Of a stretch of DNA of 64,000 bases, positions 42,595-51,141 are shown piece by piece. Numbering within the stretch: the first letter of the stretch is position 1; each line of letters begins with the position of its first letter. The position numbers and the translations under genes are program-made. The notes below the pieces were generated by a model, which was not told where the DNA came from, ran no database searches, and was given only the letters and a program-made list of their open reading frames with translations. The stretch lies in contig NZ_CP067100.1 of the NCBI RefSeq assembly GCF_016616235.1, positions 3,717,001-3,781,000 on the forward strand. The letters run 5' to 3'. Source of the stretch: Bradyrhizobium diazoefficiens (lineage in GTDB: Bacteria > Pseudomonadota > Alphaproteobacteria > Rhizobiales > Xanthobacteraceae).

Positions 42595-42923
42595 TCCAGT
42601 CACCTCATTCGGTCGTTTCTGACCACGAAGAGTATGCAAGCGGAGTGCCAGAGCCTGTGACGCCAACAACACGCTGGCCTGGCCGAATCGACCCAGCGTC
42701 CACCGTCATTTGACGATTCGGATTGTAAAAAATGCCCCTAAACCGAAGCCGGAGAACTACGGGGAACCCCCAGGAATAAGTGCAGGAATGAGCGATTGTG
42801 GGGGCAGCGCCGCGCTAGCCGCGCTTCACAACGAGCGTGCGGCCGATAGGCTTCGATGGCGTTGCGGAAACCCGTCAAAAGAGCGGGACCGCCGCGGGAC
42901 CAAACGAAACGCGAGGGCAGAGC

Positions 42924-43832
42924 ATGAAAGTACGACCGACAGGCGTGATCCCGCCGATGACGACGCCGTTCCGCAAGGACGGCGAGATCGACTTTGAGCT
43001 TGTAGCGCCGCAGGTCGACTGGATGATCGGTGCCGGCGCGCATGGCGTCGCCGCCGGCGGCTCGACCGGCGAGGGCCACACGCTCGATCACGAGGAATAC
43101 CGCGACCTGATGGCGGCGACGGTCGCAGCGGTGCGGGGACGTATTCCCGTCATCGCCGGCATCATCGTCGATTCCACGCGCGATGCGATCCGCCGCGGCA
43201 AGCTCGTGCGCGACATGAATGTCGCGGCGCTCCAGGTCACGCCGGTGCACTATCTGTTCAAGCCGGACGACGAAGCGATGGTCTCGCATTTCCGCGCCAT
43301 GGCCGATGAGACCGGCATGCCCATCATCATCTACAACGTCGTGCCGTGGTCGTATCTGTCGCCGGCGCTGCTGACGCGGATCATGACCGAGGTGCCGCTG
43401 GTGGTCGGCGTCAAGCAGAGCGCGGGCGACCTCAAGCTGTTTGCGGACCTCATGATGATGGCCCCGGACAAGCTGATCTACAGCGCGGTCGATGCCCTGA
43501 TGTATCCGTCCTACACGCTGGGGGCCCACGGCTCGATCGCCGCGATCCTGAGCGCGGCGCCGCATGCCTCCGTCGCGCTGTGGGATGCGGTGAAGGCGGG
43601 CGACCATCCGCGCGCGCTCGACCTGCACGGGAAGCTGCTGACGCTGTGGAACGCGATCATTGCCGACAACCTGCCGGCCTGCACACGCTACGCGCAGATG
43701 CTCCAGGGCTTGCCGCAGACGTATCCGCGTGCGCCGATGCCGGAGGCCTCGCCGGCGCAGCAGGCCGCGATCCGCAAGGCGCTGGAGGCGCTCGGCGCGC
43801 TGAAGGGGCCACAAGTCGAAGCGGCCGAATAG
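42924..43832 (+). CDS. Dihydrodipicolinate synthase family aldolase
   Basis: A 302-residue TIM-barrel lyase of the DapA/NAL family. The Schiff-base lysine is Lys164 (VVGVKQSAGD), the catalytic Tyr137 is in IIIYNVV, and the GGSTGE substrate loop is at 45-50. True DapA is usually elsewhere in the genome, and the SDR gene downstream suggests a catabolic aldolase, so the exact substrate is uncertain. ATG at 42924. Confidence 0.88.
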   Translation: MKVRPTGVIPPMTTPFRKDGEIDFELVAPQVDWMIGAGAHGVAAGGSTGEGHTLDHEEYRDLMAATVAAVRGRIPVIAGIIVDSTRDAIRRGKLVRDMNVAALQVTPVHYLFKPDDEAMVSHFRAMADETGMPIIIYNVVPWSYLSPALLTRIMTEVPLVVGVKQSAGDLKLFADLMMMAPDKLIYSAVDALMYPSYTLGAHGSIAAILSAAPHASVALWDAVKAGDHPRALDLHGKLLTLWNAIIADNLPACTRYAQMLQGLPQTYPRAPMPEASPAQQAAIRKALEALGALKGPQVEAAE

Positions 43833-43968
43833 TCCGCGGGCCGAAATAACTGGCATCGAACAGCCGCGCCGATCCGCTTTAACAGCGGATGCGGCGCTGC
43901 TACATTTTTTGCCAGCGCCCCGATGCTTGGCGCAGCCAAAGAAACATAAGGGGAGGGGCCGAGGTCCC

Positions 43969-44940
43969 ATGAAGGATTTTGCAGGAAAGATCGCCGTGAT
44001 CACCGGCGGCGGCACGGGAATGGGACGCGAGCTCGCGCGGCAGCTCGTTGCCGAGGGTTGCAATGTCGCGATGTGCGACGTCTCGGAGGCCGCGATGGCC
44101 GAGACGAGGCGGCTCTGTGAGGTCGAGAAGCTGCCGCAGGGCCTGCGCGTCACGACGCATGTCGCCGACGTCTCGATCGAGGATCACCTCAAGCGGTTTC
44201 GCGACGAGCTTGCCGAGCAGCAGAAGACGGACCGCATCCATCTCTTGTTCAACAATGCCGGCATCGGTGGCGGCGGCAGCCTGTTCACCAACACGCGCGA
44301 GCAGTGGGAGCGCACCTTCAACATCTGCTGGGGCGGCGTCTATCTCGGCGTGCGCACCTTCTTGCCGATGCTGGTGGCGGCGGACGAGGCCCACATCGTC
44401 AACACCGCAAGCGTCAACGGCTTCTGGGCCTCGATCGGCATGAACCAGGCGCACACCGCCTACAACTCGGCCAAGTTCGCGGTGAAGGGGTTTACCGAGG
44501 CGCTGATCAACGATTTGCGCCTGCACGCGCCACACGTCAAATGTTCGGTGGTGATGCCCGGCCACATCGGCACGTCGATCGTCTCCAATTCGCGCAAGGT
44601 GCAGAGCGGGGACGGCTCGGAGCGGCTCAACGCCGACGAGATCGCGCTGACCCGTAAGCGCATGGCCGCCGCCGGCGTGCCAGACGCAGACAAAATGTCG
44701 GATGAGGACATCCAGGCGGCCTTCGCCGAGCGCGCCCGCAGCTTTCTCGAGGATGCACCGACGACCGCCGCGCAGGCCGCGAAGATCATCCTCGACGGGG
44801 TCAAGGCGGAGCGCTGGCGCATTCTTGTGGGCGAGGACGCAAAGCGCCTTGACGAGCGCGTGCGCGCAGCGCCCGAGCAGGCCTATGACCGCGCCTTCTA
44901 CGAAAGCTTGATCCAGGAGGTCGGCTGGCGCCTCGGCTGA
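43969..44940 (+). CDS. Short-chain dehydrogenase/reductase
   Basis: A 323-residue SDR. The cofactor loop TGGGTGMGR is at 12-20, NNAG at 95-98, and the catalytic Ser148, Tyr165 and Lys169 (YNSAK) are all present. The acidic residue after beta-2 (CDVSE) suggests NAD preference. The C-terminus is extended relative to the 250-residue core. It follows the DapA-family gene on the same strand and may share a pathway. Confidence 0.9.
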   Translation: MKDFAGKIAVITGGGTGMGRELARQLVAEGCNVAMCDVSEAAMAETRRLCEVEKLPQGLRVTTHVADVSIEDHLKRFRDELAEQQKTDRIHLLFNNAGIGGGGSLFTNTREQWERTFNICWGGVYLGVRTFLPMLVAADEAHIVNTASVNGFWASIGMNQAHTAYNSAKFAVKGFTEALINDLRLHAPHVKCSVVMPGHIGTSIVSNSRKVQSGDGSERLNADEIALTRKRMAAAGVPDADKMSDEDIQAAFAERARSFLEDAPTTAAQAAKIILDGVKAERWRILVGEDAKRLDERVRAAPEQAYDRAFYESLIQEVGWRLG

Positions 44941-45093
44941 GTCGCTTTGGCCGCTGCTGTCGACGAGCGCGCCTATGTAGGTATGATGGTTATCATGGCA
45001 AGGGACGCGCGGATTATTTTGCGTGCCACCTCTTGCCAGTTTGCTTGCCGGTTCGCCGCCTTATGACGAATTGGAATATCACGCATGCGGCAT

Positions 45094-45129
45094 AGCCCAT
45101 CGTTCAAGCGATGGTGATCTTGATGGGCT
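45094..45129 (+). other. Mutually exclusive hairpins in a leader
   Basis: AGCCCATC (45094-45101) can pair with GATGGGCT (45122-45129). Alternatively CCATCG (45097-45102) can pair with CGATGG (45109-45114). The two cannot form together. The element lies 86 bases before the FrsA-like gene, in a 274-base gap with no convincing gene. It could be a regulatory leader or chance. Confidence 0.25.
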
Positions 45130-45214
45130 CTCAATTGACGCGCGGCAGCTTGGTCACGGAAGCAAAATAGTTTAGTCAATCAAGCGTAACGCGATGATTA
45201 GAGCGTAGCTCCCG

Positions 45215-46327
45215 ATGATACCCGCATGCCTCTCCGACGAGTGGACCCTTTGCCCGGAGAGAGAGGACATCTCCGCTGAATTCACGAGGCTGCTCACCGC
45301 AGCCCAGGAGGGCGGCGCCACGATCGCAGAATGTCTGATGATCGCGCGGCAGCTCAAGCGGGGCGACGAGCAGTCCTGGCATCGCGAGTGGAAGAAGCTC
45401 GCACGCGTGAACCGGCAGCGCGCCGAGGCTGCGTTCGCGGAAGGCCACATGGCGACGGCGCAGCGCAACTGGCTGCGGGCCTTGAATTACTATGGTGCGG
45501 CGGCGATGCCGCTGGATCCGGCCGACGAGCGCCGCTGGGTTGCGGTGCTCGCGATGCAGGAATGCGCCCGTCGCTATCTTTCTGCGCGCGGCCCGGCCGG
45601 TGAAGTCGTGACGATCCCCTGGCTCGGCGGTCATTCCCTGCAAGGCTACTTGCTGCCCGCGCCGGCGGCGAGTGAGCGGGCTCCGACCGTGATCTGCATC
45701 GGCGAGCCCGGCCACCGCAAGGAGGAATTCCTGTTCAAGCTGGCGCCGCATGCGCGCGAGCGCGGATTCTCGATGCTGGCGCTGGACCTGTTCGGCGACC
45801 AGCGCGACGATTATCTCGACGCGCTGTTGCGGCGGCGGGATCTCGAGAGCGCGATTCCCGCCGTGATGGATTATCTGGAGACCCGCCGTGACGTCGATTT
45901 CGATCGCGTCGCGATCCTCGCCGACGGCTGGGGCTCTTCCTTCGTGGCGCGCGCGGTGTTGCAGGAGCCGCGGCTTGCGGCCGCCGTCTGCGACGGCGGC
46001 CTCTGGGACCTGCACGAGCGGGCCTTCTTCGCCAGCCGGTTCGCAATGAACGACGTCAGCATCGTCCCGGTGCCGCATGCGCCGCTGATGGCATCCGGCG
46101 CCGATTGTCCGGTGCTGATCACGCTGGGTGAGGACGGCTGGCTCAAGGCCGATCGGGCCCGTCAGATCGTCCAGACGTCCCGGCTCGGCAGCAGGTCGGA
46201 TGTCATGCTCAAGGTGTTCACGGCGGCGGAGACCGGCGCAGCGCAAGCCCATGCGGACAATCCGAGCCTTGCCAACGAATACATCTTCGACTGGTTGGAA
46301 TCGCGGCTCGGCATGGCGCGCGTCTAA
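45215..46327 (+). CDS. FrsA-like alpha/beta hydrolase, probably inactive
   Basis: A 370-residue protein resembling the FrsA / 2,6-dihydroxypseudooxynicotine-hydrolase group: a helical N-terminal half, then VICIGEPGHRKEEFL and an alpha/beta hydrolase core. Where the nucleophile elbow GxSxG is expected it reads ILADGWGSS, so Gly238 replaces the serine. The acid region DCPVLITLGEDGWL is recognisable. It may be catalytically dead, use another mechanism, or be a binding protein. Confidence 0.8.
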   Translation: MIPACLSDEWTLCPEREDISAEFTRLLTAAQEGGATIAECLMIARQLKRGDEQSWHREWKKLARVNRQRAEAAFAEGHMATAQRNWLRALNYYGAAAMPLDPADERRWVAVLAMQECARRYLSARGPAGEVVTIPWLGGHSLQGYLLPAPAASERAPTVICIGEPGHRKEEFLFKLAPHARERGFSMLALDLFGDQRDDYLDALLRRRDLESAIPAVMDYLETRRDVDFDRVAILADGWGSSFVARAVLQEPRLAAAVCDGGLWDLHERAFFASRFAMNDVSIVPVPHAPLMASGADCPVLITLGEDGWLKADRARQIVQTSRLGSRSDVMLKVFTAAETGAAQAHADNPSLANEYIFDWLESRLGMARV

Positions 46328-46334
46328 AACGCGA

Positions 46335-46428
46335 TGAGATTGGAATGAAACGTCATCGCGCTTAGCTTATGTCTGAGCATGATCTTTTCGGAACACCGCT
46401 TCGCACTTTTCCGGATCGTGCTTTAGCG
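46335..46428. repeat. Dispersed repeat (GAAACGTCATCGCGC type)
   Basis: Contains TTGGAATGAAACGTCATCGC, GAGCATGATCTTTTCGGAA and ACTTTTCCGGATCGTGCTTT. I recall this stretch as a very common intergenic repeat in Bradyrhizobium and Rhodopseudomonas. It fills almost all of the gap between two convergent genes. Confidence 0.6.
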
Positions 46429-46438
46429 GCGGCCCGCG

Positions 46439-46945
46439 TCAGAAGTCGAGGCTGAGGCGGACGCAGGCCTTCTCGAGACGGGTTTTCAGCATCGCGAGCT
46501 TGGTGGTGAATTCGGTGAGCTCGTTCTCGTCGAATTCCTGGAAGACGAATTCCTTGATGGTTTTGTACTGCTCGTTGAGGCTCGCCAGGTGCTTCTGTGT
46601 CTTCTCGGTCAGGGAGAGCCGGACCACCCTGGCGTCGGTCGGGGACGGACGCCGGCGCAGCAGGCCCTTCTTTTCGAGCAGCTTGGACTGGGTGGTGACG
46701 AAGGACGGATCGACGTGGAGCAGCTTGGAGACCACGTTGACCGGGATGCCGTCGTCCTTGTCGAGGTCGGAGATCGCCATCAGGATCAGCCATTGCGGGC
46801 CGCTGATGCCGAGCGTTCTGGCCCAGAACTGACGCAGCTCCTCCAGATACATGTTGATCGACGATATCTCCCAGGTGAAGCGCCTGATGATATCGAGATT
46901 TCCGATGGAGCGCAGGCGCGCTCCTTCCTTCCTCGTTGCGGACAC
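46439..46945 (-). CDS. MarR-family transcriptional regulator
   Basis: A 168-residue winged-helix protein: GPQWLILMAISDL, then the recognition region VNVVSKLLHVDPSFVTTQSK and the wing RRRPSPTDARVVRLSLT. GTG start at 46945 behind GGGAG. It is divergent from the porin gene across 405 bases that hold a large AT-rich palindrome. Ligand and targets unknown. Confidence 0.9.
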   Translation of the reverse strand: MSATRKEGARLRSIGNLDIIRRFTWEISSINMYLEELRQFWARTLGISGPQWLILMAISDLDKDDGIPVNVVSKLLHVDPSFVTTQSKLLEKKGLLRRRPSPTDARVVRLSLTEKTQKHLASLNEQYKTIKEFVFQEFDENELTEFTTKLAMLKTRLEKACVRLSLDF

Positions 46946-47128
46946 AGCGTCACTCCCGTGATCTGATTCTTCTGGCTGGTGTCATGGAAGGCCATAGTCC
47001 ACGCAAGCCTGCCCTGACGCAAGTGCAGAGCAGGGTAATTTGGTCACTAAAACTACAAAGATGACCGACTCAGCATACCGGTGCGGCGGAGTGTTGCTCG
47101 CGAGGCACAGGCTTAGTGAAACCACAAA

Positions 47129-47156
47129 GCTTATCAAATAAACTATTTTGATTAGC
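47129..47156. promoter_or_regulatory. AT-rich palindrome between marR and porin
   Basis: A 28-base imperfect palindrome whose arms are GCTTATCAAATA and TATTTTGATTAGC (47129-47140 and 47144-47156). It lies 184 bases upstream of the MarR start and 195 before the porin start, near the middle of the 405-base divergent region. The rest of that region shows no gene. MarR proteins bind such palindromes. Confidence 0.4.
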
Positions 47157-47350
47157 AGAATGACCCATGCATATTGATCCGTGACGGTGGGGGTACTCGA
47201 TCGTCCCGTTGCAGGTGGTTCGCTCACGTCCCGCGCGTCGAATGCGGGTGTGTCCGAAAGCGCGAAGCGGCCGAGCGGATTTGAAGAGACGGAGATCTGG
47301 GGGGCCTCACGGTCCGGTCTTCGCAAAATGAGCAACTTGGAGGTTTTTAA

Positions 47351-48874
47351 ATGAAAGTGGTGAAGAGCCTTTTGCTCGGCACTGCGGCGGGTCTGATCGC
47401 CGTCGGTGGAGCCCAGGCGGCCGATCTTCCGGTCAAGGCCAAGGCGGTCGAGTACGTGAAGATCTGCACGCTGTACGGCGCGGGATTCTACTACATTCCG
47501 GGCAGCGACACCTGCATCAAGCTCGGCGGCTATCTGCGTGCTGAAGTGGCGCTCAATGCCGGCGGCAACTACAACGCCCAGTACAACGGCGTGTTTGCGG
47601 CGAACAACCGCCTGACCAACTACTACTCGATGCGCGCTCGTGAAGATCTCAACATCGACACGCGCACCGCGACCGAGTACGGCGTGGTCCGCACCTACTT
47701 CGATGCGGTCTTCACCTGGACGACCGGCAGCTATATCGGCACCGGCTCTGCCACAGGTACCACCGCCTACAGTGGCACGGTGGCCGGCACGACCAGCATC
47801 AACCCGACGGACGGCGGCATCTCGGGCGGCGCGCTCGGCGTCTACTACGCCTTCATCCAGTTCGCCGGCTTCACCATGGGCAAGGCGGTATCGCAGTTCG
47901 ACGCGCCCTGGATCAACTATCCCGGCAACAACTTCGACCAGCTGGTCGGCGGCAGCGGCTCGACCAACGGCGTCGCCCAGTTCACCTACACGGCTGATTT
48001 CGGCCAGGGCGTGACGGCCGCGATTTCGGCGCAGGACCAGACTCAGTTCTTCACGACCAACATCTGGAACACCGCCGGTATGAGCACTTCGGGCGTGCTC
48101 GGTGGCGCCTACGGCTCGAACGACATCGGTGGCACCCGATCTCCCGACCTCGTCGGCATGGTCCGCGTCGACCAGGCCTGGGGCATGTTCCAGGCGTCGG
48201 TTGCCGCGCACGACAACCACGCCGCCTACTATGGTGCGACCGAAGTCACCGGTCACCCCGAAGACAAGTGGGGCTGGGCCGTTCAGCTCGCACTGTCGAT
48301 CAAGAACATCCCGACCGGTGCAGGCGATGTGATCAACGTCTCGGGCGTCTACACCGATGGCGCGAGCCGCTACAACTTCCAGTCGCTGGCTGCGACCAGC
48401 TACTCGATGTTCGGCAGCTCGAACGCGGCCTATCAGAGCATCGGCTTTGCCGGCGTGTCTGACGCGGTGTTCGGCCCCGGCGGCGGCATGGAGCTGACCA
48501 AGACCTACGGCTTCCGTGGTGCCTTCACCCACAACTGGAGCCCGTACTGGAACACGGCGCTGTACGGCGCGTGGGCTGCGGTCAACTACAGCGGCACGGC
48601 CAAGGGCCTGATCTGCGGCAGCGCCGCGTTCGCCACCCTGACCGGCACCTGCAACCCGGATTTCAATATCGGCCAGGTGGGTGTCATCACCCGCTGGACG
48701 CCGGTGAAGAACCTGACCTTCTCGGCTGACTTCACCTACAGCCATCTCGACCAGAAGTACTCGGGCGTGATCACGACCCCGGCACTGACGTCGGTTGCCA
48801 AGCCGGCGGCCACGTACGAGCTGAAGGACCAGGACACCTACAGCCTGCTGCTGCGCGCCCAGCGCAACTGGTAA
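47351..48874 (+). CDS. Outer-membrane porin (Porin_2 family)
   Basis: A 507-residue outer-membrane beta-barrel porin. It has a Sec signal peptide ending GGAQAAD, the family start YVKICTLYGAGFYYIPGSDT with a cysteine pair (Cys39, Cys55), and CIKLGGYLRAEV. The many aromatic-rich alternating strands end in a terminal LLLRAQRNW, whose last residues fit the outer-membrane sorting signal. The Shine-Dalgarno TTGGAGG is strong. A strong terminator follows directly. High, abundant expression is typical of this family. Confidence 0.95.
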   Translation: MKVVKSLLLGTAAGLIAVGGAQAADLPVKAKAVEYVKICTLYGAGFYYIPGSDTCIKLGGYLRAEVALNAGGNYNAQYNGVFAANNRLTNYYSMRAREDLNIDTRTATEYGVVRTYFDAVFTWTTGSYIGTGSATGTTAYSGTVAGTTSINPTDGGISGGALGVYYAFIQFAGFTMGKAVSQFDAPWINYPGNNFDQLVGGSGSTNGVAQFTYTADFGQGVTAAISAQDQTQFFTTNIWNTAGMSTSGVLGGAYGSNDIGGTRSPDLVGMVRVDQAWGMFQASVAAHDNHAAYYGATEVTGHPEDKWGWAVQLALSIKNIPTGAGDVINVSGVYTDGASRYNFQSLAATSYSMFGSSNAAYQSIGFAGVSDAVFGPGGGMELTKTYGFRGAFTHNWSPYWNTALYGAWAAVNYSGTAKGLICGSAAFATLTGTCNPDFNIGQVGVITRWTPVKNLTFSADFTYSHLDQKYSGVITTPALTSVAKPAATYELKDQDTYSLLLRAQRNW

Positions 48875-48900
48875 GCTCAAGGTCGCTCCGATCCGATGAA

Positions 48901-48929
48901 GCCCTGGCGGGACACCGCCGGGGCTTTTT
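48901..48929 (+). terminator. Rho-independent terminator of the porin gene
   Basis: GCCCTGGCGG and CCGCCGGGGC form a ten-pair stem (one G-T) with a GACA loop, followed by TTTTT, 27 bases after the porin stop. Confidence 0.9.
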
Positions 48930-49011
48930 CCGGATGCGGCACGATTTCGGAAAAACGATGTGCCCGCGGCCGATGAAGACGAGCCATGCGATTCGATCGG
49001 CTTCAAACTTA

Positions 49012-49040
49012 TTTACTTACCTGAGTTAATCAGCTATATA
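49012..49040 (+). promoter_or_regulatory. Promoter candidate for the small RNA
   Basis: TTTACT (49012-49017) and TATATA (49035-49040) are spaced 17 bases apart, a reasonable sigma-70 layout in locally AT-rich DNA. It would start transcription at about 49047, exactly where the first hairpin of the candidate RNA begins. Confidence 0.5.
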
Positions 49041-49046
49041 GTCTTC

Positions 49047-49132
49047 AGCCGATTACGAAAGTCACGGCTCTTAGCTTCACGCTAAGCCTCCAGAAACCTC
49101 CGGCGATGCCCCGCCGGAGGTTTTCGTTTTTT
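49047..49132 (+). ncRNA. Candidate trans-acting small RNA
   Basis: About 86 bases with no reading frame. Hairpin 1: AGCCG (49047-49051) with CGGCT (49065-49069). Hairpin 2: CTTAGC (49070-49075) with GCTAAG (49081-49086). Then an unpaired CCTCCAGA linker and a strong terminator. It has its own promoter candidate and lies between the porin terminator and a gene on the other strand, so neither neighbour explains it. The exposed CCUCC can pair with Shine-Dalgarno sequences. I do not recognise a named family. Confidence 0.6.
49094..49132 (+). terminator. Strong rho-independent terminator
   Basis: AAACCTCCGGCG (49094-49105) pairs perfectly with CGCCGGAGGTTT (49112-49123), with a six-base loop, then TTTTCGTTTTTT. 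Read on the other strand the T tail is short, so it serves plus-strand transcription. It is separate from the porin terminator 165 bases upstream. Confidence 0.88.
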
Positions 49133-49195
49133 GGGCAGAGCGTTTCAAGCGAAGTGGATACCGGTCCGCGCAAAGAAAACGCGTCAGACAAGAAG

Positions 49196-49693
49196 CTAGC
49201 CGCGCATCGTGCGGACGCGTGAGTTCGGCCGGTAGGCGAGGCGGCTGTGACCGACGCAATAGGGCTGACCGTCGGGCGCAGTATTGCCGCAGAAACAGAA
49301 GTCCTCTTCGCCCGGGCTCGAGATCGGCCAACGGCAGTGGTTCTCGGACAATTCCAGCAGCGAGCAGCGATTGGCGTCGTCGATCGGCCCGGTCGTCACG
49401 GGTACATCGCTCTCGCCATAGATCGTGGCCAGCATCTCGTATTGCAGTCGCGGCACGGCGCGCCTCGCGCGGGCCGGCGCAAGCTCTCGCTCGAGCTTGC
49501 GGTCATCCCCCGATCTGCCGCGCGTCAGATTGAGCCGGGACAGCTTGCCGATCACGGCATTGCGGCTGACGCCGATGTCGGCGGCGATCTCGCGGCAGGA
49601 CAGGCCGGCCTCGAAGTGCCGCTTCAGAAGTTCAATTCGTTCGTCAGTCCAAGTCGGTGAAGTCGGTGAAGAAGTTGGTGAGAGAACAGGCAT
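49196..49693 (-). CDS. GcrA-family cell cycle regulator homologue
   Basis: A 165-residue protein. The N-terminal helix-turn-helix is WTDERIELLKRHFEAGLSCR, then EIAADIGVSRNAVIGKLSRL, the conserved GcrA DNA-binding region. The C-terminus has CRWPISSPGEEDFCFCG and PYCVGHSRLAY, the family cysteine/histidine cluster. GcrA binds sigma-70 at methylated GANTC promoters to control cell-cycle genes. The canonical core starts near residue 14, and the ATG at 49693 is the nearest upstream. Whether this is the primary GcrA or a paralogue is unclear. Confidence 0.85.
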   Translation of the reverse strand: MPVLSPTSSPTSPTWTDERIELLKRHFEAGLSCREIAADIGVSRNAVIGKLSRLNLTRGRSGDDRKLERELAPARARRAVPRLQYEMLATIYGESDVPVTTGPIDDANRCSLLELSENHCRWPISSPGEEDFCFCGNTAPDGQPYCVGHSRLAYRPNSRVRTMRG

Positions 49694-49766
49694 TGTAACG
49701 GTCCCAGGTTTGCAGATGTCGGCCATCCGCATCGCAAGATCCGTCCGCCTCACGTCCGGCGCGCGC

Positions 49767-49964
49767 TCACGTCCTGCCATTGTCGCGAATCGACAAAAGC
49801 CCGTCCTTGATGGCGAGACGGATGCCTTCCTCGATCAAGGTACGTGCGACGCCGGGAACGCTGGTGCCGTGGGTGCCCTGTCTCACCAATTTCTCCAGAT
49901 AGGTGATGGTCGAGAGCGCCAAGGTTACGGGAATGCGGTCAGTCTCGGCTTTTTCGGTGGCCAT
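49767..49964 (-). CDS. Small possible DNA-binding protein
   Basis: A 65-residue product (RIPVTLALSTITYLEKLVRQ, then SVPGVARTLIEEGIRLAIKD). The strand-then-two-helices pattern resembles ribbon-helix-helix repressors, though no family is certain. ATG at 49964 behind AAGAGG. It lies upstream of the GcrA-like gene on the same strand, so the two may be cotranscribed. The 50046-50068 hairpin in the following gap is unexplained. Confidence 0.6.
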   Translation of the reverse strand: MATEKAETDRIPVTLALSTITYLEKLVRQGTHGTSVPGVARTLIEEGIRLAIKDGLLSIRDNGRT

Positions 49965-50165
49965 GGCCGAACGCTAGCCTCTTACTCAGGTACATAAAAG
50001 TAACGATTAAGACTCTATTTAGGTTCGGGGGTGGAAGTCAAATGCGGGTTGAGCGCAATGCTCAGCCCGTTGGAATCGCAGATGAAATTGGACATGACTC
50101 AGCGCGCCGCGCGGCAGGCCGGGCGACGGCGCGGCATCAACGGGTCAGGGAGCGCAGGCTTTGGC

Positions 50166-51107
50166 TCAGCCGTGCACGATCGCTTTTTCGATCATGCAGT
50201 GGATGCCCTTGGCGCCGTTGACGGTCTGGGTCACCCGCAGATCGGCCGCCAGGCTGCACAGCGTATAGGCGTCCTCGCGCGACAGGCCTCGCGTCTCGCC
50301 GAGCAGCGCGATCATGTCGCGCAGCGCCCGCACCACGCACTGGTCGAGATCAGGGTCCATCGCCATGGTCATGTAGTGCGTCGCCGTCTCGGCGCGGGGA
50401 TAGTCGAGCCTGAGGTCCTTGCGCAGCGTCAGGCGGAAGCGGCCCCGGAGCGCGGTCTCGATCGCGGTGACGCAGACCTCGCCGTCGCCCTGCACGCCAT
50501 GGCCATCGCCGCAGGAGAATAGCGCGCCCGGAACGAACACGGGCAGATACAATGTCGCGCCGGCGCCAAGCTCCTTGTTGTCGAGATTGCCGCCCATCGC
50601 GCGCGGAATCAGGGAGGAGATGCGGCCCCAGCTAGGTGGCGGCGACACGCCCATCACGCCGAAGAACGGCTTGAGCGGCAGGTCGAGACCCCACGGCATG
50701 CGCGCGACCATCCGCGATCGGTCCAGCGGGATGTTGAGGATGCGCGTCTCGTGGAAATCGTCGGGTAGGGTGCCCGACAGGGGCTTGATCATGTTCCAGC
50801 CCCAGTCCTGCCGGAGCTGGACGTCGAGGATCTCGACCGCGAGCACGTCGCCGGGTTCGGCGCCCACGACCGCGATCGGGCCGGTGAGGATGTGGCCGGG
50901 CAGCATGCGTTCGTTCCTGGCGTGAACCTCGTGCATCTCCGGCGGAATGTGAAATGTGTCGCGCTCAGGCAGCATGTCGGGACCGCCGCTGATGGTGTCG
51001 ACCGTCACCTCGTCGCCGCTCGCGACCGTGAGGACCGGCTTGAGCTTGGCTTCGAAAAAGCCCCAATGGCAGGTCTCGGGGCTGGAATGCAGGTGATGAT
51101 GGGTCAT
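50166..51107 (-). CDS. Acetamidase/formamidase family protein
   Basis: A 313-residue FmdA/AmdA-type amidase, which hydrolyses short amides to ammonia and carboxylates. Motifs include HHHLHSSPETCHWGFFEA, GHILTGPIAVVGAEPGDVL, PFFGVMGVSPP and SCGDGHGVQGDGEVC. The start at 51107 was chosen; upstream codons belong to a repeat remnant. Exact amide substrate unknown. Confidence 0.9.
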   Translation of the reverse strand: MTHHHLHSSPETCHWGFFEAKLKPVLTVASGDEVTVDTISGGPDMLPERDTFHIPPEMHEVHARNERMLPGHILTGPIAVVGAEPGDVLAVEILDVQLRQDWGWNMIKPLSGTLPDDFHETRILNIPLDRSRMVARMPWGLDLPLKPFFGVMGVSPPPSWGRISSLIPRAMGGNLDNKELGAGATLYLPVFVPGALFSCGDGHGVQGDGEVCVTAIETALRGRFRLTLRKDLRLDYPRAETATHYMTMAMDPDLDQCVVRALRDMIALLGETRGLSREDAYTLCSLAADLRVTQTVNGAKGIHCMIEKAIVHG

Positions 51108-51141
51108 TTGCCGCGTCCAATCGGTATTGCTCGTTACGCCC

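Noticed and set aside
44973..45179. 68-codon minus-strand frame from a TTG
   Set aside because: No Shine-Dalgarno or motif, and it overlaps the hairpin element; not convincing as a gene.
50046..50068. GGGTTGAGC/GCTCAGCCC hairpin as a second small RNA or terminator
   Set aside because: No T tract on either strand and no promoter pattern nearby; left as an unexplained hairpin.
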